Of a DNA stretch of 64,000 nucleotides, positions 1-14,200 are shown in pieces. A program made the translations under genes and the position numbers. Below the pieces are notes generated by a model. That model was given only the letters and a program-made list of their open reading frames with translations, was not told the DNA's origin and did no database searches. This DNA is from Macrosoma leucophasiata (lineage: Eukaryota; Arthropoda; Insecta; Lepidoptera; Hedylidae): positions 19,206,501-19,270,500 of the forward strand of contig JAWQUS010000010.1 in assembly GCA_036365455.1 (NCBI GenBank). Reading direction: 5' to 3'. The first letter of the stretch is position 1. Every line of letters begins with the position of its first letter.

Positions 1-883
1 ATAGATCTTGTACGTCAGCTATTGTGAATAGTGAAATCAAATATTTTTAAAAGTTGGAGTTAAATAATATAGATTATTTTTAGTTAAATAATTTTATTGA
101 CATCGCTGTTAACCATTTATGAACACGAATCTGTAAAATATGTATGAAGCTGTATGTAATTTTGTATCATATAATTATTGCGATCTGTTTAATTGTAAAC
201 ATTGTATTGAATAAAATATATTTATATAACATTGGTTTATTAATAATTACCTAAATCATGTTGTAATTAAAAAATAAATAACCTGAATAATTACATAAAA
301 GTTCTGCAAAAGGTACGTTCTTCTGTTCTTTTATATGCCAATACGAGACCATTTTCAATAATCCGTAAATTCTAGACCCACTCAATTTTTGAAATTTTCA
401 ACTGGGCTGCATAGTTTACTATCAAATACAGAGTATGAAAATATAAAAAACCTATCGTTAACAACAAATTCTTACACTATTTCCACTCAAAAATAAATAG
501 GGATACAATTTAAAACAAAAAGATGTCAAGGTAAACAGTGTTTTAAGTGATATTATGGTTTTAAACAATTTTTTTCTTTTGTGTAAGAGAGTTTATTTTT
601 CCTTACGAACGGTTATTCTAGCAAACTATGCATAAAACCTAGATTACCCTATAGTTAATATATAACTAGTTCTGTATTTCAATATCGTTTACATTTACAG
701 GCATGTTGATGTAGGTGCCTACAATAAGCGCATGGTAAATTACAAAATGTAAACAAACAGCCTTATTTAGTATGAAGTCTGGCGCACGCTGAGTGTGAAT
801 ACGGTTAGAAAGTGCGGCAGCGGTAGCGAATGTATGTACTTTCTTTTTTTACATAACCAACTTTATACATAGACATTGACCCC
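1..883. other. No gene seen; AT-rich flank downstream of Plaa
   Basis: I see no credible exon, RNA gene or complete repeat here. The composition is AT-rich. The region lies beyond the 3' end of Plaa. Confidence 0.5.
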
Positions 884-1022
884 CTTATTCATAAACGTAT
901 TTTAGCTAAAGTGTTGCTAATCTCTCCTTTGTCTTTTTCTATCCTGCACATTTGACAGTGCGAGTGACAAAGACAAAGCATTCTATAGCTAAAACGTATC
1001 TAATGTACGTTTGTGAATAAGG
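884..1022. mobile_element. Short inverted-repeat element (MITE)
   Basis: The left end CTTATTCATAAACGTA is matched in reverse near 1005-1022 by ACGTTTGTGAATAAG. Both arms also carry TAGCTAAA or its near match (TTTTAGCTAAAG / TAGCTAAAACG). There is no coding capacity. It fits a small non-autonomous DNA transposon. I could not fix the target duplication, so the family is unassigned. Confidence 0.6.
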
Positions 1023-1286
1023 AAGTCAGAATATATTTAGCGATACTTTTATAGTGGTTTTGGCTTTCATCCTGGTATTTGAACAAATTTTCCTCAAACC
1101 CTACGAAAATCTTATTTGCCGCCATAATAACATCAAAAATGTGTCGCAGAATAAAACTTGACTGCGTTTAAACAATAATCGAATTTTTGAAAAAAAATGT
1201 GCACGTGCATTTATTTCTATGATAACTTTATGAGATTTCATATAGATCATGAAAATATTGGACCTACATAAATCGATGGTCCCAGT

Positions 1287-1582
1287 CATAGAGCAACACG
1301 GGCCACCAGCCGCAGCGGACCGGGGGGAGTAGCCATATGCAGGCTTTCCCCTCTGTCAAAGTACAAGTCAAATGGTCCTATGCCTGTCGCCGAGATATTT
1401 AAATGTGTGCGTGAAATCGTTGATGTATTTCAACGTGTTAAAGTCAACGTGTGAGTTTCTGAGTAATAGACGATTTTTGTAGTGTGTGTCACACGTATTT
1501 TCCCCCGCAAAAAATAACACGGTTTTGCATCGGTAATAAACGCTATAGCTACGCCATGACCGGTAGGCCGAGTTGCTCTATG
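1287..1582. mobile_element. hAT-like MITE, copy 1 (CATAGAGCAAC ends), 8-bp TSD
   Basis: The ends are CATAGAGCAAC and GTTGCTCTATG. The element is flanked by a perfect 8-bp direct repeat GTCCCAGT at 1279-1286 and 1583-1590. An 8-bp target duplication is the hallmark of hAT-superfamily insertion; the terminal sequence itself is not a textbook hAT end. A related copy lies at 6145-6427 and a 65-bp remnant at 60998-61062. There is no transposase, so it is non-autonomous. Confidence 0.85.
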
Positions 1583-2021
1583 GTCCCAGTAAACAATGTT
1601 GGTTCTGCAAGAAAGTTCTTTCAGTAGACCAGTTCATAGATTGTTTAGACGATTAAAAAAACTAAAATATACTGGTATCTTAGTGTTTTAGTTCAAAGGT
1701 TGTTGAACTAAATAACTAAACTGATAATTTCTTGTTTTTATTATTAGATCTTATTCAGTACGTATCTTATTCGTTTTTTATCTTTTTGCTTCACTGAAAC
1801 CTCTTTTGTAGAATCGACGTAGAAAATTGGGCCATCGAAAGATTATATCGGGTCGATCGTATTTGCACCCATAAGCTCAAAGGAACTACGGAACTACTTA
1901 TTGATACCTATAACGCTGACATAAAAGCACATAACAACCGCTCTTTTACCGAAATATCGCACTTTTTCGTACACCATTTGCCCAACGCACTGTTCGTGGC
2001 CAGCACCATAGTAACCACCAT

Positions 2022-2202
2022 TCATAACATTCGTATGATTTGCTGCGAGCACGTGGAGATTTTCTTAAGATTAGCATCAGTGCTAGAAAGACTGGCGTCC
2101 CTCTTCAGTCTGTTGTGGAGTTGTACGTTTGACACAATTTTCGTTTGGATGACAATCTTGTCTGGAGATTCGGCTAGGAGTGTACCCAGGGCCACTAGTG
2201 AT
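2022..2202 (-). CDS. Plaa: Plaa exon 16 (C-terminus, stop)
   Basis: It encodes [14 protein letters not shown] through [14 protein letters not shown] and a TGA stop at 2024-2022. The acceptor is TTTCACAG|A. The ALGTLL motif is the conserved PUL C-terminal helix. Confidence 0.9.
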
Positions 2203-5200
2203 CTGTGAAAGGATTTATTGGAATTGAGAGAAACGGTAATAAATATATTAACAGTTTTTCATTCGAAAAACTAAGCAAGATTGCTGTCTTTGTTAATAGT
2301 AAGGTACTGGTTTAAAGGTTTACTGTTGGTAGAGTTCTAGAGACGGAGCTCGCGGGCCGTAGGCAACACCACATTACCTGATCTATTTTTCCGCTTAATG
2401 GTAGTGTACAGCACTACAGTGATCCGGTCAGGTAGTAATATACGACTCTATAACATCCGGCACAGAGGCATAATGCTTTAGGCCTCAGGACTGGCAGCAC
2501 ATCTGCATTGAGACCTCTAGTTTCATGTAGATGTTTATAATATATTCGTTTATATTCTACAGTATTACTTATCATCAATGTAAGCTGTATACTTGTTTGC
2601 CACTCTGGAAACTGCAAACTGGTGGAAGCTTCTTGGACTTCGCTACGAAGCTTCCACCACCTTTCCCAGGTACCGCAAATTTTCCTTAATAGGTTCCACA
2701 GTGCGACCATTTGATATCATTTAAACCTTTTATTACACCGCAGCTACACAAGTGGTCCTTCAACTACGGAGGAGAGAGTATCCGTGATTTGATCGACAAT
2801 TTAAGCGTTGATATTGTAATTAAGTTGCGTATTAAATCACGGATACTCTCCTCTACGTAGTTGTTGACAGATCCGGCTCGAAGGACCACTTATGTAGCTG
2901 CGGAGTAATAAAAGGTTTTCATTAAAGGGCGAGGTTCAGAACATTGAAATAAATATAATCTGTCTCGTTCGGGCCACATAATTCTCAAATTACGAGGAGT
3001 GATGATAAATGTTACCAACCTGAAGTAGGCTTCGCTCTCGGTGATTTTGTTCATCAAGTGAATGACACAGTCCGCCAACTCCGGACTATCAGACTGTTGC
3101 GCCAGCGCCACCGACAGGTTCAGCACTAGAGACGCAGCTGCTATCTGTCACACGAAAAACACATTTTTACATAGGATTTATACGGATTTAAGGAGAATAA
3201 ACGATTTGAACCTACAGCTTCCCTATTGGATCAAGAGCAACTTCGATTCTTTGGTGGTAATGTACGGCCCTGTAATATCTGGCACAGATCCATGTATTAT
3301 GGGCCTCAGGAGTGGTAACGCATCTTCACTTTGACCTTGGTCTTTGTGGGTGTCTATAGGCTGCAGTCATCACTTAACATCAATGTGAACTGCATGCTTG
3401 TTTGCCACTACCATTACATATAAAAAAAATCTCCGTATTAGGGGAAGGGTAGGTGTGTATCCCCCACTGTCCGTGCGCCTTAACTTGCTACTTGCCTAAC
3501 GTGGAGTACGCTGTGGGGCGCCACCCACATAGGCATTTTCCAATATTTAAGGACTGATTAGCTATTATTACCTTGTATGTTTTTAGGTTTTTGCGAGCTA
3601 CACCAATTGAAATAAAACATTAGTTTTATCGGAATGTTCTCGCATATATTAATCTAATGATTATTAAAAATCTACCCGACTTTCGCGGTCGCTTTTCAAC
3701 TTCCGTGGTCTCGGACTTGTCTGACAGCTGTTTGAAAAATTATTAATGTGCAGCTACCTCCATCTATTTCGCAAACGTTTCGCGTACCGTTCAAGATTAA
3801 CACAAAAGTAACTCATTGAATCTTGAGATCTTAAAACTGTTGCGGTTGGGATTTAATTCTACTAAGTAAAAATCGCGGTGGTGGTGAAAATCGCCATCCG
3901 CCCGCCCTCTCTTTTGAAATTTGGATGTCTTCAATCTCAATAGCCGCGCGAATAAATTTAAATAATCATTTTAGTTTAATATACGCGAGATAAATCCGAA
4001 AACTAGTTCTATTATTTTTTAAAGGAAAATTTGACTTCAGGCGAGACTCGAACTCGCGGCCACTGGGAATCTAGTCCAGCCGCTCCTCCAACTGAACTAC
4101 CGAAGTCCTGCCCGATTTGTCAAAGTTTTCTTTTAAAATATATTTCACTATCATGTGTAATTGCGAAATAATATAAAAACAATGAGTTCTATTATTACCT
4201 GTGCATTATTATTGAGCTGCGTCAGACACAGCAGTGCGTGCAGTATACTCTCTCGCGCCGCCAGCACCAACATTTCTCCGCACAGCTCGCTGAACGCGTT
4301 CACCAACACTCGCATTGCTAGCATCTGATTCGCTGCCGAGTTCTCTGTGAATCGACCATATGCAGTGTGTCGGTTGCATTAATGACCTGCAAGTCTTTTG
4401 AAGCGCGGATGGCCCGGCGGCTGGTGTAGATCGTAAGCGATCTACTCGGTTAAGGACTACGGGCGCGGTCGGGTAGTGTGATGGGTGACCGCTAGTGGCA
4501 AATTAAATGCGCGTTTCCGTGCTTCGGGGGGCACGTTAAGCTGTCGGTCCCGGTTGCTATCGATGGATAGCAGTCGTTAAGCCTTGTCGGAGGCCTAATG
4601 GGCGGTTTGAAAACATCCGACAGCGTGTTGGCCACTTACTAACCCAACCCACCTCCACCAATCCGCATTGGAGCAGCGTGGTGAAGTAAGCTCCAGGCCC
4701 CCCAAAAAAAGGGGAGAGACTTGTGCCCAGCAGTGGACGTATAATGGGTTGCCATTATTATTATGTAAGTCTTTTGATATACAAGGTGTTTTGTGGGACA
4801 CTTTCATTATGAACAATTTTAGTATATGGCTAAATCTGAAATCGGGAAAAAATCATCTTCTCCATACAAAAAGTTCCCGCGCGTTGCCGCACAGCAAAAT
4901 GTATGGAGCAGCTGATTTTTTTCTGTGATGCATGGAAACACAAGAAAAAATATGATCGCTGTTCTAGCGCTAGTCGAGTGTGTATTGCGCCTTAAAGAGA
5001 TATAAACTAGGTATAATTTTAGTATCAGAGAACTGGCCGTTTGAAAACATGGGCGCCTTATGAGGCGGTAATAAAATCTATATTTGATTGACTTCGGATA
5101 AGCAGAGTTTCTTGACTGTATAAAAATATATGTTACATTTTGTTTATGCAAATCAGACGAATTTTTAATCAAATGTAGTTATGATTTTAACGTTCAACAG

Positions 5201-8200
5201 AATTAATTGAAATATGCTGCAAAAAGTTCAAATACATACCTGGAGTTAGAAGAGAAAGTAAATATTTGACAAAATTTGGTCCATACGCTGTATCGAATAT
5301 TTGAGCATTGATTTCTTTGTTTCTAACTGCTAATCTAGTTATATCCAATACTGGGAAAAGGATTTCTGTAAGAAAAAAATAAACAGGTATTAGCTCTTTT
5401 TTATCTTTATTGCTATAAAGGGGTTTTGTCAAGAAGTATCAGCTAAGTAGGACATTCTTTATAAAAGATATTTTAAAATGAACTGGCGTTCCCAACAGAC
5501 TATCCTGCTCATTATGGGATGATGAAAATGTATACCTCATGTCCATCCTGATATTTTAGTTTAAAAATTCACGAAAACAAAAAAAAAAGTCAAGAAAAGA
5601 CTTCGGCTTATTTCGGGTCTGTAGAGCGTTATCTCTTTTGTACCGTACCTATTTGACGATTGTCCACCATTTTGATCAAGTTTTGACCAAAACCGGACTG
5701 GCATTGCTTACGTAGGCAGTGTGCAACAGAGATAACGCTCTACGAAGTTGAAACGAGGCGATCGTCTCTTTCGCAGGCTCGATGTGCAATATTAATTGTT
5801 GAGTACTGTACTTGTCCTTCATCATTTCAGCCGAAAGAAATCTAGTTTTGGACAAAAACCTCCCCCAGATGTATCATATGAGGGAATATGCCATAATCGT
5901 CACGCTTGGCATGCGGACTGTTGAACGCAATGACGGCAATTTTATAGCACCGCCGGTTTTAGATGTTATCATTACTGATCTTGTACGCGCATTACTTCCA
6001 AACGATTGCACCAAATTGGATAAATCTTTAATTTGTGTCCGTTATTGTCAGTAGATGTATGGTTTTTATTACAAAAAAAAAAGAAAATAATAGGACAAAT
6101 ATTTAAAAATCTTCGATGGCGGTACGAATTTCGCTGGGTCAGCTCATAAAGCAATACCGGAGGGGAGTAGCCATATTATGCAGGCTTTCCCCTCTGTCAA
6201 AGCAGAAGCCCAAATGGGCCTATATCTGTCGCCTAGATGTTTAGATGTGAGCGTGAAATTGTTTCTGTACTTTGTTAAAGTCAAGGTGTGAGTTTCGTAG
6301 TAATAGACGATTTTTGTAGTGTGAGTGTGTGTCGCACGCATTTCCCCCCGCAAAAAATTACAGACTGACAAACGCTATAGCTACTCCCCTCCAGTCCGCC
6401 GCGGCCGGTGGTTCGTGTTGCTCTATGGGTCAGCTAGTTGAATATTAAATTGCGTTAAAAAGGGACAACTTCCAATCTAAATAAGGAGCAAAGTGTTATT
6501 AAATAGTACTTACCTTTGGGCCATTCCAACATTTTTTTCAATAAAACTATTGCTTCAGGATTGTAAGAATTATTCTGAAAGTAAAAAACACGTATCAGTG
6601 GTTGCAGTAAAAGTGTATACGCGTACTTATGTAGAAAAATTGGTTGTTCTAGACTCGAAAATAACCTTGACAAAATGAGGACGTAACACTAAGCCTGGGT
6701 TGCACCACAACTTTTGTTAAACTTTACGCAAAGTATGTACAGTACTCAACAATAAATATAGCACATCGAAAAAAAAAAAGTTAAGTATGAGTTCATAATA
6801 ACTTTGCTGAAAGTAAAGTCGTAGTGTGGTCTGTGAATCTCACCCTATGTCTCTGTTACACACAAAACTCCCAGGTGTCTTACAATATTCCGAAAAATAC
6901 ATCCATTCATTTCAAACCGATTGTTCACTCGATCATGTCCTCAGCTCATATCAGGTAAAAGGTTAAATTTTTGCCTGAAGTCAATTTTTTCTTGCCATTT
7001 CTTCTTTGATATCGAGTAAAAGATTTTCGTGTCCAAAAGCATCAAAACGATTTTATTAATTTATTTTAGACTAACCAATTCTCCTAATTTAACTATATTT
7101 TCTATTTGCTCGTCAGTCATGGCGGTCGACCCGTCGCCTATTTTACTATTGAACTCTTTTAATTTTTCGTATATCGCTTTTAGATTTGCTTGGTCCAATC
7201 TGAAATAGGAAAAAAGAAACATAGTTATGTACTTTGTACACATTTTTTTTAAGTTTGCGCATATCTTAAATATTATTTTATTATGGTTCTATTCTGGAAA
7301 CCATAATTGTTTCATACAAAATACAATTTTATTTGTTCATCACCTGATATAGGCGTCGTGCGGGACTAAAGGTTTCTCGCTAGGTTCCTGCCTGGCGGCG
7401 GCCGTGACGTAGGCGCCCGAGCCGGTGAAGGGGTCGGTGGCGGCCGGCACCGCGCCCCCCACACTTCCCGCACCCCCCGCACCCGTCGGCACGTACCGAC
7501 ACTCGCCCGTGAACGGGTCCGCGTACCTGAGTAAGAAACACGCCAACTTTTATACAGGGTGTCAAGGGAACGCTGCCGAAAAAAAACCCGGATAATACTA
7601 CTGATACTTCTAGATGAAAGGACGTGAAAAAAAATAATAAAAAAAATGTTTTTGTTTTTGTGAACTGTAACGTGTAAATGGCTAGAGTGATCAATTTATT
7701 AAAATGACAAATTCATTTTGACCATTATCCCTAAGAGAACAATGTAAATTTTACTACGCTCGAGGTCAACGCTCGCTAGCCACGTGCGATGGATCGACGG
7801 TAGGTCATGTACATCATAGAATACATGGGTGTGTGTTGCGTGGGCGACTCTTTGGATACGTACGCTATACATTGCTTGTTCAAAAAAATGCAACTCTTTG
7901 AAATAACGTCATTAAAGCAAATGGGTATCACTATCAGTTTAAATTTTAGAGTGATAACACCCATGTTTCGGCTTTGGAAGCGGTCTCCTTACACCCTGTA
8001 TTGATTTGCACGAAAATAGAACACGTAGAACATACAAAAAGGAGATTCTTACACGTTGAAAATCCTTCGAGGTCAATTTTTTTTTTTGTTAAAAATATAC
8101 CAACCCGTTGCTGGATGCCACCGGTATGCTGTCCAATTTAGCATTAGAGATGATGAAGTTGGCTACTTGCTCTAAATATACTTGAGGTAAGTCATGTCTG

Positions 8201-11200
8201 AAATGCAAAAATCACGAGTTAAGGATAACTTTAAGAATCAGGATATTATCATTTAATTTAAAGTAATATACCAAACTAATACAGAACGAATATAAAATTG
8301 CGGTGAGTCGAGTATAAGAAATTAATTACGTCTCAAGTATGATTCTTTGAATAAGATTGACCTCTCTAAAGCGAAAACTCCAATACATATTTTTTTTATC
8401 CAGAGGGCTAAAGATCTCGTATAGCACCAATAGAAGAGGGGCCAACGATGCTATATTCGGATTTAATCGAGCGCGTCATTTTAAGATATGGGAGAAAGCT
8501 TGCACCCTGTTGGGTACCTATTGAAAACAGCTTGCGCCCTACTCCATTAAAACTAAGGTTTGTATAAAGAGTTGTGCCTCCAGGGCAGTCCTTAAAATTT
8601 TTTCATAAGGTCGCCTCTATCTTACGTCAGTTCTGTATCGTATGAATTTTGAATAGGAAAAAAATTAAATTAAATACAGCTTTTTGAAAAAAAAAAAGAA
8701 ATTGTTGTCCTTAGGGCGCGCCTCTATAAAAGCAGCTCTGATTTGGTAGAGATCCTCAACAGGGTGCAAGTCCACATATTAACGCGCTCGAGTACTTCAA
8801 AAAATCCCGTACTAGACTCCTCTACTATAAAAGTAAGTATACATAATGTTTTATAGTATATTTTTGTTACAATTTGTTGAGATAACGCGTAGGCAATGTA
8901 TTCCTTGGAGCATGTATGAATGTCTATAGGTAGACAACAATAACGTGCACGGTGCATAATTATATTAGTTTGTTCATGTGTTCGGCCTATAAACAGAAAA
9001 GAGATGTCATACTTGTGTATAAAGGCTTGAGCGGCAACCCAGGGGTCTTCAGTCTTATTGAATGGCAGTTTCAAAGCCGGCTCACCATCTTTTATGTCTA
9101 CGCTGAAAACGAAATCATATTCCTGGAAAATAAACATGTGTGTCTTAATCTTTCTGATGCATGATTAATAAATATAAAAACATATTAAAATAGAAGCTGT
9201 ATTGTGGCCTAATTTAGATATTTTTATACGTTTACGTAATGTATTTAAAAAAAAAACTTTTTATATAAGGAATACAGAAAACTTATCTTTTATCGACTAT
9301 CGGAAGTGCTCGATAACTGCATGTTTACATGCCCTATTAGCTAGTATTACAATCAAGGCTCGGATAAGTGTTCAATTTCTGATAAAACCTGTTTTCGCCG
9401 GGTTTTACTCGCAATTTGCTGTTTTAAGGTTAGGTTTAATTAACCAGTATTTATCAAATGTTCACGCTATTCACAAATACGGACTTATTTTCATAGGTCG
9501 TAAAGTAATAATAATAATGCTGCGTGTAGATTAAGCAGATTATTCCAGTTATAAGATACACGAAACTTTTACCGGGAAACCGTTATTAATCTTTATAAAA
9601 TATGTCACGCTAAAATAAGTCGTTTCTGACCCCCCTCTCCCCCTATTATCACGCTGTGTCACACTATCCCCTAAAAATATAACGTCACAAAAACTAAGAT
9701 CCCCCCTACTGAATTTCAATGAACTGCGAGCGTCACGTTGCCGTGCCCTCCCCCCATCATATTTTCAGCGAGACCCCTCGCCCTCCCTTATATGCGAACG
9801 TATTTTATTGACGGCACCTGATTAACCAGTTTTTTCGAAAAGGTTCCAAGCCTTGTTTAACTTAAAGAAGTGGCTGTCTATGAAGTCAGCTTACGGACGA
9901 TAATTTTACGTGGTAACGCCATAAGAAAACGCGTCACAAGCTGAATGTTTAGGCCGATTGTGCCTCTCTATCGCTTTATTCGCGCTTTCGCTTGCACGCT
10001 TAGTTCAGTCGGAACGTGACACTTTTGCGTGTGTGCAGCCGTGAATCGATTTAAAAGACGTTATCGCGACAATATTGTACGCTACATACAGTATCCAAGA
10101 CCTTGGAAGGTGACTTCGGCTTATTTCGGGTCTGTAGAGCGTTATCTCTTTCGCATCTTACCTATGTGTCGTTTTTGGACCAATTTTGATCAAGTTTTAA
10201 TCAATGACGCACTATCAGTGCTTACGTAGGCAGTGTGAAGCAGAGATAACGCTGTACGAAGTCGGCATAATTCTCTCTTTTTCGTAGGCTCGATGTGCAA
10301 TATCTTTTGCTGGGTACTGTACCAGAGAATATCTAATAATACTACGTATAGAATGGACAATTCGACGTCCCGCTCTATTCCCCGCCTCACCCTTCACCCA
10401 CTCTCCAGAGGCAGTTGAATAAACTTCATGAGGTTGCGAGTCGGGGTGCGAGCGATCTATTTCTAGTTAATTCCGTCACGTAGTTAGTGCGACGACTTAT
10501 TTCACGATTGTTTTATATCATAGATCATAACCCTACGTGCTACATTTCTGTGTGCGCGTGCACTGATTGATGTCTGTGTTTGTATGTATTTTAGTCGAGT
10601 GTCCGGGGTGTGACTGTACCTTTCCTTGATACATAGTCTTGCCCTCGCTGGCCGGGTTGGCTCCCATGACGTCTCCGATCTCGTTCCACTTCTGTTCGGC
10701 GGCGCTCCACGAGTAGCACTTGACGTTGGTGCCGCGACGGACCAACTTCGTGGCGCCATCCGCCTTGCCGGGCTCCAGGAGCGCTTCGGGTCCAGGTAAT
10801 CTGAATATTTTTGGTTTAATTTTCTATTTGACCGATTGATTAAAAACATTGATTGATTTTATTTTGTAAAATGAATTCAATTCTTTCACGTCCGATTTGA
10901 CGAAAACGAATGGCGGACCTTGTAGCTTTTTCCGTCTTTTTCTATATGTATGGAACTTAGACACAGAAGGAAGCATGCAGGAGGCCTTTAACATTAGAAC
11001 AGAATTAAATAAAAGACTCACTCAGATAGTTTGAAGCCTCCAATCTCTTGTTGAGAAGCGGCTTGCATTTGCTGAACACTTTCTTCAAATATTTTCAACG
11101 TTGCTTCGTCTGCATATCGCGCCACGTCCTTCGTGAACACTCTTACGAGACCGTCGCTCGATCCTTTAATAATATAAATCAAACGTTACGATACTTCACG

Positions 11201-14200
11201 TCTGTAAGTAATCTCTGAAGGGGTTGGCAGGAGTAAAACGCATGTATGCAAGCATATAAAAACGCCTACGAATTGTCTTTCAAGTTTGTTTCAATCTATC
11301 TTTTTCATGAAAAACCTCGTTACAGTATCCTTATTGTCAAATGCCATGACACTGCAGAGGGAATGTACCGGTAGACGAATGTCGAGCACACACTGTCCAT
11401 CTGACTAGAGCCTCACACTGCCACACTAGATGGCACTTCCTGGGACCACACTTATAACGTATAAATACAAAGTTATAAATATACATACCAGTAACAATAT
11501 CTCCGTTGTCAAGTGCCACAACACTCCAGACAGAATGTACAGGCAGACGAAGGTCGAGTATGCACAGCCCACCGGACCAGAGCCTCACACTGCCGTCCTC
11601 GCCGCTAGTTGCAAACCCTGCACCTTCCAGACCCGGGACCATACTGATACTGTAAAATATAAATAAAAAAGAACTTGTTACACTCCCCTATTTTAAAATT
11701 TGTGAGATTTGTTAACATAATTATTTAGACCTATTTAAATATGTTTCACCTTTAGAGAAATTTCAAACAAAAATAGATAAAAAACATACAAGATCAAAAT
11801 GATTAAAACCGTTTATGAAACAAGCAATTCATATAAGATTTTTATGAATGATGCTTTTACTCACAATACTTATTAAAAGCTAGGTGTTTAAAATTTGAAA
11901 AAAAAAAAAAAACTTGTTTAAGTGGGATCTGGATAAGTGAGAAACCTCCATAGCTGGAACTCATGCTAAGATCCCAACACATTGGCACTGAATTATCTTT
12001 GTTAGTGGAACAAAACAACTTCTATATCAGGGATTAATTCTTTTGAATTTATCGTCATAACTGGTTATCTCTATAACTGAGACAGGGAGTGAATTTTTAT
12101 ATTCATTTACCGCAGTAATAGTAGTACACACGACCGAATCCGCCGACTTAACCCGTTCGAGCATCGAACTTGATTAATAATATTTCTGTTACACAGCTAG
12201 ATTAGTACCGAATCCGCTGTCTGCTTTGTACCAAATCCGGACGTGTGTTAAAACTATAACTGAGACAACATCGTTTTGTTTATTTACATACTTCTTATTT
12301 TAGCCGCAATATCAGCACTTAACTTTGAGCCTCAATGACCTTTAGTTTAGCTTTACTATTACGGATGTTTATTTGAAAAATGCCGAACCGAAAGACCAAA
12401 TCCTTATCAGTAAAATCGTGCAAAAAACGGCGTTGGGACGTGACTACCTCACCGCCCACTAGTGGAAGAGTAAACTTCTAGTGGAAGATAACTATTTCGA
12501 AAATTTAAACATACACACGTTTATCAGAATATCCGCAAGTAAAATTCATGTACAATGTTTACATGTGTAACATAACATATTATTTTATTCGCTTAATGTC
12601 TTTAAATATTCCCAGGTGTAACTGTATGAGACATATTATTTCAAATTTACCTGTAAATGTAATTTGTGTGGCCATAATAAGTGTTCAAGCATTCCCCTTT
12701 ATTGGTCCACAGTCTGATAGATGCGTCATTTGAGCAACTTATGAAAGTTTCTGGACTTGCTGCAACTAAACCTCGCACACAGTCAGTGTGGCCTGAAAAA
12801 TATAACAGAATATAGTCACAGTTTTGTTTTTATTAATGCAATGGAGGTGGCATACAAGTATGCAGTTCACATTAACGTTAATTGATGACGGCTGCCTATA
12901 AGTACACAAAGATTAGAGGTCAAAATGCAGATGCGTTACCAGCCCTGAGATCTTAGTTGTTTTGCCTCTGTGATAGTTATTATGGAGCCATACATTAACT
13001 GGAACACAATAGTGCTGAACACTACCATTTGGCGGCAGATAGATAAGATAATGCGGTGGTGCTTATGCCCTTTGGTCCAAACATATTAGTTACTATTTTC
13101 AGTTTTGGAAATGATTTATTTATTTTATTTATTATAGCCTTTATATTCTGAATTTTTGTTGTAGATTTCTAGGTTATAGTTTATCTCTTAATTCAGTATG
13201 CCTCCTGGCAAAGGCCTCCTCTAGCTTTTTCCACTGGGATCTATCACGAACCACTCGTCTCCAGTTTGGACTCGCTGTGAGCTTTAATTCATCCTCCCAT
13301 CTTCTTAATTGTTTACCTCTGGTTCTTTTGGTATTTCTGGGGTACCAGTCTGTGATGATGTTACTCCATTTTTCTTGTTTCTCCCTCAACATGTGTCCTG
13401 TCCATCTCCACTTAAGCTGGTCAATTTGGGTTAGAATATCTGTCACTTTTGTCTTAGCCCTTAGTTGTTCATTTCTTACTTTGTCCTTTTTGTGTGTTCC
13501 TGTCATGCTTCGTTCCATGGATCTTTGGCAGTATTCAAGTTTGTTTCTGAGTTGCTTTGTAAGTGCCCATGTCTCACATCCGTAAGTTAAACAAGGCAAG
13601 ATTCATGTGTTGAACACCTTCCTTTTTATAGACACACTTAAATCCTTCGACTTCATAACTTCCTTAAGTGACCAATATTTTCTCCATCTGCTATTCTAGA
13701 GTTAATTTCTTTGGTTGTTTGGTCTTCAAAGGATATTATCTGGCCTAGATAGGAGTACTCGTTGACATATTCTAATGAGTGACCTTCTACTATTATTTCT
13801 ATCTCATTTGAGTTTGTTAGTAGTTTTGTTTTTGATATGTTCATTGATAGGCCATCTTTTTGACTTTCACTACTTAATGACTGAATCATTGTTTCAAGAT
13901 TGTACATATTTTCTTCAAACAAAACTATGTCATCCGCGAATCTGACGTGGTTTAATTTTCTGCTATTAATATTGAGACCCATGTTCATCCAATCCAGCTT
14001 TCTGAAGATGTTTTCAGTACTGCAGAAAATAGCTTAGGTGACAATGGGTCACCTTGTATCACACCTCTTCTAATGGCGAATTCGGGTCCCAGGGCTTCCA
14101 GCTGTAACTTTGCCTTGCTGTTTTTTATATAATCCTGATTATGTTGATGTAGGATTCTGGGATTCCTTGGGATGTCAGACTTTTCCAAATAGCGGCGTGA

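Noticed and set aside
4032..4110. Possible tRNA gene
   Set aside because: Box A and the T-arm are good, but the anticodon arm does not pair and the flank is shared with other repeat copies.
7380..7694. Minus-strand frame rich in Gly and Arg
   Set aside because: It is an off-frame reading of GC-rich Plaa exon 10 and its flanking intron.
10190..10397. Overlapping minus-strand frames of about 60 codons
   Set aside because: They lie on repeat family B and the adjoining Plaa intron; no splice context or conservation supports them.
13277..13585. Plus-strand hydrophobic frame
   Set aside because: Antisense of the RTE reverse transcriptase C-terminal region.
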